A model generated the notes under the pieces. The model was not told the DNA's origin. It was given only the letters and a program-made list of their open reading frames with translations, and ran no database searches. Both the position numbers and the translations under genes were made by a program. From Pseudomonas oleovorans subsp. oleovorans (GTDB lineage: Bacteria > Pseudomonadota > Gammaproteobacteria > Pseudomonadales > Pseudomonadaceae): DNA of 34,357 bases. The stretch spans positions 1-34,357 of the forward strand of contig NZ_NIUB01000048.1 of the NCBI RefSeq assembly GCF_002197815.1, written 5' to 3'. Shown here piece after piece: positions 29,103 through 34,357 of the stretch (positions are counted from its first letter, which is position 1; each line of letters begins with the position of its first letter).

Positions 29103-30329
29103 ATGGCTATCGAGATCAAAGCCCCAACCTTCCCGGAATCGGTTGCCGACGGTACCGTGGCCACCTGGCACAAGAAGCCTGGCGAAGCGGTCAAACGCGA
29201 TGAGCTGATCGTCGACATCGAAACCGACAAGGTCGTGATCGAAGTACTGGCCGAGGCCGATGGTGTCCTGGCTGAAATCATCAAGAACGAAGGCGACACC
29301 GTTCTTTCCAACGAGCTGCTGGGCAAACTGACCGAAGGTGGTGCTGCCGCCGCCGCTCCGGCTGCTGCACCGGCCGCTGCCGCTGCGCCGGCCCAGGCTG
29401 CTGCTCCGGCTGCTGCTGGTGACGACGCCATCCTCTCGCCGGCCGCGCGCAAGCTGGCCGAAGAGAACGGCATCGACCCGAACAGCATTGCCGGCACCGG
29501 TAAAGGTGGCCGTGTGACCAAGGAAGACGTGGTCGCTGCCGTCGAAGCCAAGAAGAACGCTCCGGCTGCCGCTGCCAAGCCTGCCGCTGCCCTGGCTGCT
29601 GCCGCTGCTGTAGTCGCCACTGGCGACCGCCCCGAGAAACGTGTGCCGATGACCCGTCTGCGCGCCAAGATCGCCGAGCGTCTGGTTGAAGCCCAGTCCA
29701 CCATGGCCATGCTGACCACCTTCAACGAAGTGGACATGACCGAAGTCATGGCCCTGCGTTCGAAGTACAAGGACCTGTTCGAGAAGTCCCACAACGGCGT
29801 GCGCTTGGGCTTTATGTCGTTCTTCGTCAAGGCAGCTACCGAAGCGCTGAAGCGTTTCCCGGCAGTCAACGCCTCGATCGACGGCAACGACATCGTTTAT
29901 CACGGCTACGCCGACATCGGTGTTGCCGTGTCCAGCGACCGTGGCCTGGTGGTGCCGGTATTGCGTAACGCCGAGCAGATGAGCCTGGCTGAAATCGAGA
30001 GCGGCATCGCCACCTTCGGCAAGAAAGCCAAAGACGGCAAGCTGTCGATCGAAGAAATGACTGGCGGCACCTTCACCATCACCAACGGTGGTACCTTCGG
30101 TTCGATGATGTCGACCCCGATCGTCAACCCGCCGCAGGCTGCGATCCTGGGTATGCACAACATCGTTCAGCGCCCGATGGCGATCAACGGCCAGGTGGTG
30201 ATCCGTCCGATGATGTACCTGGCGCTGTCTTACGACCACCGCCTGATCGATGGTAAGGAAGCCGTGACCTTCCTGGTAACCATCAAGAACTTGCTTGAAG
30301 ACCCGGCTCGCCTGCTGCTGGAAATCTAA
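29103..30329 (+). CDS. sucB: 2-oxoglutarate dehydrogenase E2, dihydrolipoyl succinyltransferase
   Basis: This 408-residue core of the complex transfers succinyl from the lipoyl arm to CoA. The lipoyl domain (1-78) has its modified K43 in DIETDKVVIEV. An alanine/proline-rich linker (about 80-105) follows. Next comes the E1/E3-binding domain (SPAARKLAEENGID, about 115-150), then a second Ala/Pro linker. The catalytic domain from ~175 carries the histidine of SYDHRLIDGKEAV. ATG 29103 follows TAAGGAAACG. Lengths of linkers are normal for the family. Confidence 0.98.
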   Translation: MAIEIKAPTFPESVADGTVATWHKKPGEAVKRDELIVDIETDKVVIEVLAEADGVLAEIIKNEGDTVLSNELLGKLTEGGAAAAAPAAAPAAAAAPAQAAAPAAAGDDAILSPAARKLAEENGIDPNSIAGTGKGGRVTKEDVVAAVEAKKNAPAAAAKPAAALAAAAAVVATGDRPEKRVPMTRLRAKIAERLVEAQSTMAMLTTFNEVDMTEVMALRSKYKDLFEKSHNGVRLGFMSFFVKAATEALKRFPAVNASIDGNDIVYHGYADIGVAVSSDRGLVVPVLRNAEQMSLAEIESGIATFGKKAKDGKLSIEEMTGGTFTITNGGTFGSMMSTPIVNPPQAAILGMHNIVQRPMAINGQVVIRPMMYLALSYDHRLIDGKEAVTFLVTIKNLLEDPARLLLEI

Positions 30330-30349
30330 AAGCCAGTCTCCTCCACGGC

Positions 30350-30367
30350 GGCCCTGTTCTCAGGGCC
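30350..30367 (+). other. Hairpin between sucB and lpdG
   Basis: GGCCCTG (30350-30356), TTCT loop, CAGGGCC (30361-30367), followed by GTCCGGTTTATTC. The T-tract is poor, so any termination would be partial. It could set lower or separate levels of E3, which other complexes also use. That role is inferred. Confidence 0.6.
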
Positions 30368-30395
30368 GTCCGGTTTATTCGAGAAGGAATACGTT

Positions 30396-31832
30396 ATGAC
30401 CCAGAAATTCGACGTGGTAGTCATCGGTGCCGGCCCTGGTGGCTATGTAGCCGCCATCAAAGCAGAGCAGCTCGGCCTTAAGACTGCCTGCATTGAGAAG
30501 TACCAGGGCAGCGACGGCAAGGTCGCTCTCGGCGGCACTTGCCTGAACGTCGGTTGCATTCCGTCCAAGGCGCTGCTGGACAGCTCCTGGAAGTACCACG
30601 AAGCCAAAGAAGGCTTCGCTGTACACGGCATCGAAGCCAAGGGTGTGACCATCGACGTGCCGGCCATGGTGGCGCGCAAGAACACCATCATCAAGAACCT
30701 CACCGGTGGTGTTGCCGGCCTGTTCAAGGCCAACGGCGTGACCCTGCTGGAAGGCCACGGCAAGCTGCTGGCTGGCAAGCAGGTCGAAGTGACCGGCACT
30801 GACGGCAAGAGCCAGGTGGTCGAAGCCGCTCATGTGATCATCGCTTCCGGCTCCAAGCCGGTCGAGATCCCGCCGGCACCGGTCGACCAGGATGTGATCG
30901 TCGACTCCACCGGCGCCCTGGAATTCCAGAGCGTACCGAAGAAGCTGGGCGTCATCGGCGCTGGCGTCATCGGTCTGGAACTGGGCTCGGTCTGGGCTCG
31001 CCTGGGCGCGGAAGTCACCGTCCTGGAAGCCATGGACAAATTCCTCGCAGCCGCCGACGAGCAGATCGCCAAGGAAGCCCAGAAGACCCTGACCAAGCAG
31101 GGCCTGGACATCCGCCTGGGCGCTCGCGTTACTGGTACCGAGGTCAAGAAGAAGCAGGTAACCGTCACCTTCACTGACGCCAATGGCGAGCAGAAGATGA
31201 CCTTCGACAAGCTGATCGTGGCCGTAGGCCGTCGTCCGGTGACCACTGATCTGCTGGCTGCCGACAGCGGCGTGGACCTGGACGAGCGCGGCTTCATCTT
31301 CGTCAACGACCAGTGCGAAACCAGCGTTCCGGGCGTTTACGCCATCGGTGACGTGGTGCGCGGTGCCATGCTGGCGCACAAGGCCTCGGAAGAGGGTGTG
31401 ATGGTTGCCGAGCGTATCGCCGGCCACAAGGCGCAGATGAACTACGACCTGATCCCGTCCGTGATCTACACCCACCCGGAAATCGCATGGGTCGGCAAGA
31501 CCGAGCAGCAGTTGAAGGCCGAAGGCGTTGCCGTCAACGTCGGCACCTTCCCGTTCGCTGCCAGCGGTCGTGCCATGGCGGCCAACGACACCGGCGGCTT
31601 CGTCAAGGTCATCGCCGACGCCAACACCGACCGTGTACTGGGCGTGCACGTGATCGGCCCAAGCGCTGCCGAGCTGGTACAGCAAGGCGCGATCGGCATG
31701 GAATTCGGCACCAGTGCCGAAGACCTGGGCATGATGGTCTTCTCCCACCCGACCCTGTCCGAGGCACTGCACGAAGCGGCCCTGGCGGTTAACGGTGGCG
31801 CGATCCATATCGCCAATCGCAAGAAGCGTTGA
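30396..31832 (+). CDS. lpdG: Dihydrolipoyl dehydrogenase (E3) LpdG
   Basis: This 478-residue FAD enzyme reoxidises dihydrolipoamide using NAD+. The FAD site VVIGAGPGGYVAAIKAEQ is near the N-terminus. The redox disulfide is C49/C54 in GGTCLNVGCIPSK. The NAD site is GVIGAGVIGLELGSVWARLG. The second FAD motif is VYAIGDVVRG. The C-terminal dimer domain ends with the acid-base histidine in HPTLSEALHEAALAV. The symbol lpdG is used in Pseudomonas for the copy in this cluster, which serves the oxoglutarate complex and glycine cleavage. The start has GAGAAGGAATACGTT before it. Confidence 0.97.
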   Translation: MTQKFDVVVIGAGPGGYVAAIKAEQLGLKTACIEKYQGSDGKVALGGTCLNVGCIPSKALLDSSWKYHEAKEGFAVHGIEAKGVTIDVPAMVARKNTIIKNLTGGVAGLFKANGVTLLEGHGKLLAGKQVEVTGTDGKSQVVEAAHVIIASGSKPVEIPPAPVDQDVIVDSTGALEFQSVPKKLGVIGAGVIGLELGSVWARLGAEVTVLEAMDKFLAAADEQIAKEAQKTLTKQGLDIRLGARVTGTEVKKKQVTVTFTDANGEQKMTFDKLIVAVGRRPVTTDLLAADSGVDLDERGFIFVNDQCETSVPGVYAIGDVVRGAMLAHKASEEGVMVAERIAGHKAQMNYDLIPSVIYTHPEIAWVGKTEQQLKAEGVAVNVGTFPFAASGRAMAANDTGGFVKVIADANTDRVLGVHVIGPSAAELVQQGAIGMEFGTSAEDLGMMVFSHPTLSEALHEAALAVNGGAIHIANRKKR

Positions 31833-32076
31833 GTGTGCAAATGGCCGGTAGCGTCCGGCCACTGCAGCAGTTGTTGTAAGCCACCGTGGTAGGTGGGGCG
31901 TCGTGTAATCGCCTCATCGCCACGGTGGTATTTGCAAGCAGAACCACGTCGGGTGGCCCGCGTCGAGCTCGACTCGCGGCGGAAGGCCCGGCGGACTGCT
32001 TCGGCAGTCACAGGTGGTGCGGTATCACAAGTACAGCGCCGAATGCGCAATACCTAAACGAAGACGGTAGACAAGC
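31833..32076 (+). promoter_or_regulatory. Structured sucC leader (candidate sucC RNA motif)
   Basis: This 244-bp gap holds GGCCGG...CCGGCC just after lpdG and a long-range perfect 9-bp stem (CCACCGTGG 31881-31889 with CCACGGTGG 31920-31928). It also holds a GACTGC-TTCG-GCAGTC tetraloop hairpin (31994-32009) and a GGTAT...ATACC pair close to the start. I recall a conserved RNA motif named sucC upstream of this gene in Pseudomonas. Location and strong structure agree, but I did not compare it with a model. There is no T-run, so it may control translation of sucC or RNA processing. Confidence 0.5.
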
Positions 32077-33243
32077 ATGAATCTTCACGAGTATCAGGGT
32101 AAGCAGCTCTTCGCTGAATACGGCCTGCCCGTATCCAAGGGCTTCGCGGTAGACACCCCGGAAGAAGCCGCAGAAGCCTGCGAAAAAATCGGCGGTAGCG
32201 AGTGGGTCGTCAAGGCTCAGGTCCACGCTGGTGGCCGCGGTAAAGCCGGTGGCGTAAAGCTGGTCAAGAGCAAAGAAGACGCCAAGGCCTTCGCCGCCAA
32301 CTGGCTGGGCAAGCGTCTGGTGACTTACCAGACTGACGCCAATGGTCAGCCGGTCAGCAAAATCCTGGTCGAATCCTGCACCGACATCGCCAAGGAACTG
32401 TACCTGGGCGCTGTAGTGGACCGCTCCAGCCGTCGCATCGTGTTCATGGCTTCCACCGAAGGTGGCGTGGACATCGAGAAAGTGGCCCACGAAACCCCTG
32501 AGAAGATCCTCAAGGCCACCATTGATCCGTTGGTCGGCGCTCAGCCGTACCAGGGTCGCGAGCTGGCTTTCCAGCTGGGCCTGGAAGGCAAGCAGGTCGC
32601 TCAGTTCGCCAAGATCTTCGTAGGTCTGGCCAAGCTGTTCAAGGATCACGATCTGGCTCTGCTGGAAGTCAACCCGCTGGTCATCAAGGCCGACGGCGAC
32701 CTGCACTGCCTGGACGCGAAGATCAACATCGACGCTAACGCCATGTACCGTCAACCGAAGCTGAAGACCTTCCACGACCCGTCGCAAGACGATCCTCGTG
32801 AAGCCCACGCTGCCAGCTTCGAGCTGAACTACGTGGCCCTGGAAGGCAACATCGGCTGCATGGTCAACGGTGCCGGTCTGGCCATGGGTACCATGGACAT
32901 CGTCAACCTGCACGGCGGCAAGCCAGCCAACTTCCTCGACGTAGGTGGCGGCGCAACCAAAGAGCGCGTGACCGAAGCCTTCAAGATTATCCTGTCCGAC
33001 AGCAACGTCGCTGCCGTTCTGGTGAACATCTTCGGCGGCATCGTTCGTTGCGACATGATCGCCGAAGGCATCATCGGCGCCGTGAAAGAAGTCGGCGTGA
33101 AAGTGCCGGTCGTGGTCCGTCTGGAAGGTAACAATGCTGAGCTGGGCGCCAAGGTCCTGGCCGACAGCGGTCTGAACATCATCGCGGCTACCAGCCTCAC
33201 CGACGCTGCCCAGCAGGTCGTCAAAGCCGCGGAGGGCAAGTAA
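32077..33243 (+). CDS. sucC: Succinyl-CoA synthetase beta subunit
   Basis: This 388-residue subunit makes ATP or GTP from succinyl-CoA with SucD. The N-terminal ATP-grasp domain starts MNLHEYQGKQLFAEYGLPV. VVKAQVHAGGRGKAGGVKLV is the nucleotide-binding segment. LLEVNPLVI and DAKINID hold metal ligands. The C-terminal CoA-ligase domain has NGAGLAMGTMDIV, GGGATKERV and VNIFGGIVRCDMIAEGI. Length equals E. coli SucC. The stop overlaps the sucD start by one base (TAATG). Confidence 0.98.
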   Translation: MNLHEYQGKQLFAEYGLPVSKGFAVDTPEEAAEACEKIGGSEWVVKAQVHAGGRGKAGGVKLVKSKEDAKAFAANWLGKRLVTYQTDANGQPVSKILVESCTDIAKELYLGAVVDRSSRRIVFMASTEGGVDIEKVAHETPEKILKATIDPLVGAQPYQGRELAFQLGLEGKQVAQFAKIFVGLAKLFKDHDLALLEVNPLVIKADGDLHCLDAKINIDANAMYRQPKLKTFHDPSQDDPREAHAASFELNYVALEGNIGCMVNGAGLAMGTMDIVNLHGGKPANFLDVGGGATKERVTEAFKIILSDSNVAAVLVNIFGGIVRCDMIAEGIIGAVKEVGVKVPVVVRLEGNNAELGAKVLADSGLNIIAATSLTDAAQQVVKAAEGK

Positions 33244-34130
33244 TGAGCGTCCTGATCAATAAAGACACCAAAGTCATCTGCCAGGGCTTCACCGGCTCGC
33301 AGGGCACTTTCCACAGCGAACAAGCCATCGCCTACGGCACCAAGATGGTTGGCGGCGTGACTCCGGGCAAGGGCGGCACCACTCATCTGGGCCTGCCGGT
33401 GTTCAACACCGTCAAGGAAGCTGTAGAAGCTACCGGCGCTGACGCGTCGGTCATCTACGTACCGGCTCCTTTCTGCAAGGACTCGATCCTGGAAGCCGCC
33501 TTCGGTGGCATCAAGCTGATCGTCTGCATCACCGAGGGTATTCCTACCCTCGACATGCTGGATGCCAAGGTCAAGTGCGACGAGCTGGGCGTGACCCTGA
33601 TCGGCCCGAACTGCCCAGGCGTGATCACTCCGGGCGAGTGCAAGATCGGCATCATGCCGGGTCACATCCACCTGCCAGGCAAGGTCGGTATCGTTTCGCG
33701 TTCCGGCACCCTGACCTACGAAGCTGTCAAGCAGACTACCGACGCCGGCTTCGGCCAGTCGACCTGCGTCGGCATCGGCGGTGACCCGATCCCGGGCTCC
33801 AACTTCATCGATATCCTGAAGCTGTTCCAGGAAGACCCGCAGACCGAAGCGATCGTTATGATCGGTGAGATCGGCGGTTCCGCTGAAGAAGAAGCTGCGG
33901 CCTACATCAAGGCCAACGTCACCAAGCCTGTCGTTTCCTACATCGCCGGTGTTACCGCACCTGCGGGCAAGCGCATGGGCCATGCTGGCGCCATCATCTC
34001 CGGTGGCAAGGGCACTGCAGACGAGAAATTCGCTGCACTGCAGGACGCTGGCGTGAAAACCGTGCGTTCCCTGGCTGACATCGGCAAGGCCCTGGCCGAG
34101 CTGACCGGTTGGGAAGTCAAGAAGGCCTAA
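33243..34130 (+). CDS. sucD: Succinyl-CoA synthetase alpha subunit
   Basis: This 295-residue subunit carries the phosphohistidine H247 in MGHAGAIISGGKGT. The N-terminal CoA-binding Rossmann domain has INKDTKVICQGFTGSQGTFH and GVTPGKGGTTHLGLPV. CPGVITPGECKIGIMPG and SRSGTLTYEAV are further marks. The start ATG overlaps the sucC stop, so the two subunits are translationally coupled in equal amounts. It is the last gene of the cluster, with a strong terminator 20 bp downstream. Confidence 0.98.
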   Translation: MSVLINKDTKVICQGFTGSQGTFHSEQAIAYGTKMVGGVTPGKGGTTHLGLPVFNTVKEAVEATGADASVIYVPAPFCKDSILEAAFGGIKLIVCITEGIPTLDMLDAKVKCDELGVTLIGPNCPGVITPGECKIGIMPGHIHLPGKVGIVSRSGTLTYEAVKQTTDAGFGQSTCVGIGGDPIPGSNFIDILKLFQEDPQTEAIVMIGEIGGSAEEEAAAYIKANVTKPVVSYIAGVTAPAGKRMGHAGAIISGGKGTADEKFAALQDAGVKTVRSLADIGKALAELTGWEVKKA

Positions 34131-34150
34131 GCCTTCGCTGACTGCACGCA

Positions 34151-34176
34151 AAAGGCCACCTTCGGGTGGCCTTTTT
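34151..34176 (+). terminator. Intrinsic terminator of the sdh-suc cluster
   Basis: AAAGGCCACC (34151-34160), TTCG loop, GGTGGCCTTT (34165-34174), more T. The 10-bp perfect stem with a stable tetraloop and a T-run ends the operon. The group II intron begins 5 bp later. Confidence 0.95.
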
Positions 34177-34180
34177 CGTT

Positions 34181-34357
34181 GTGCGCCAGGCATGGCGCGT
34201 AGCGCCGTGACTGGCGCTGTTCGGTTCACTGTGGTGGTGGACTGGACGACTTGGAGGTGAAAGTCCTCTACACACCCGGCAAGGGGAAGTGTTAGCCAGA
34301 GGCAAGGGTGTCGCGGGCGACTGCGAATCTGAAGGAAGCCCGAGGCAAAATGCTGGC
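34181..34357 (+). mobile_element. 5' part of a group II intron (cut by window end)
   Basis: The sequence begins GTGCGCCAGGCATGGCGCG at 34181, which matches the GUGCG 5' end of group II introns and folds at once (GCGCC/GGCGC). It continues with domain I signs: TTGGAGGTGAAAGTCCTC at 34250 onward, GGCAAGGGGAAGTGTTAGCC, GGCAAGGGTGTCGCGGGCGA, then TCTGAAGGAAGCCCGAGGCA. These are highly familiar from bacterial introns with a reverse-transcriptase/maturase gene. That gene and the 3' end lie outside the window. The exact class is not decided here. Confidence 0.88.

Noticed and set aside
1..34357. CRISPR array, tRNA, rRNA, prophage, toxin-antitoxin or defence system
   Set aside because: I read both strands and found no spaced direct repeats, no cloverleaf ending CCA, and no families of these kinds; the repeats present are mini-elements and hairpins.

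Overview
The window is high-GC chromosomal DNA from a gammaproteobacterium, almost certainly a Pseudomonas. The protein families, the divergent gltA / sdhCDAB-sucAB-lpdG-sucCD arrangement and the order tpm, htpX, small conserved gene, alaA-type aminotransferase, msrB all match what I remember of Pseudomonas genomes. This is recognition from memory; no search was run.

Layout. 1-3350: the end of a repeat element, then a leftward group made of an SDR oxidoreductase, an APH-fold kinase of the ACAD10/LvaA type, an SCP2 protein and a histidine phosphatase. 3548-5593: rightward sohB and an acrylyl-CoA reductase-like gene. 5631-8335: a decayed stretch holding a 5'-truncated hotdog gene fused to the tail of a TetR gene, an intact DOPA-dioxygenase-like gene, and two frameshifted pseudogenes (PDC sensor, periplasmic solute-binding protein) separated by a 54-bp palindromic mini-element. 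8389-12304: tpm, htpX, a conserved unknown, alaA and msrB. 12352-16317: a PA1571-like small protein, an ATP-NAD kinase, a DUF1287 protein and an ABC exporter with an in-frame 9-bp repeat expansion. 16314-18651: rhtA with tandem terminators in its leader, a 269-bp MITE-like element, ppnP and a DEDD exonuclease. 18962-20824: a 3-hydroxyisobutyrate dehydrogenase-family gene, a YkgJ-type cysteine-cluster protein and a dead START-domain gene. 20846-21062: a terminator split by a 178-bp element with IS4-like ends. 21079-34130: the TCA block. From 34181 to the window end: the 5' part of a group II intron placed directly after the sucD terminator.

The TCA block is the functional core. Citrate synthase is transcribed leftward. 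Succinate dehydrogenase, 2-oxoglutarate dehydrogenase (E1, E2, E3) and succinyl-CoA synthetase are transcribed rightward as one long cluster, with good sigma70-like promoters for both arms between 22422 and 22592. The cluster has structured leaders before sucA and sucC, and a perfect 12-bp hairpin between sucA and sucB.

I saw no defence island, CRISPR array, prophage, rRNA or tRNA. The most interesting signals are small. They are the odd start of sdhC (a well-placed ribosome site leads into a 5-codon reading frame with an A_AAA_AAG slippery heptamer whose stop overlaps the next start), mobile mini-elements that land on stop codons and in terminator loops, and the tandem terminators ahead of rhtA.
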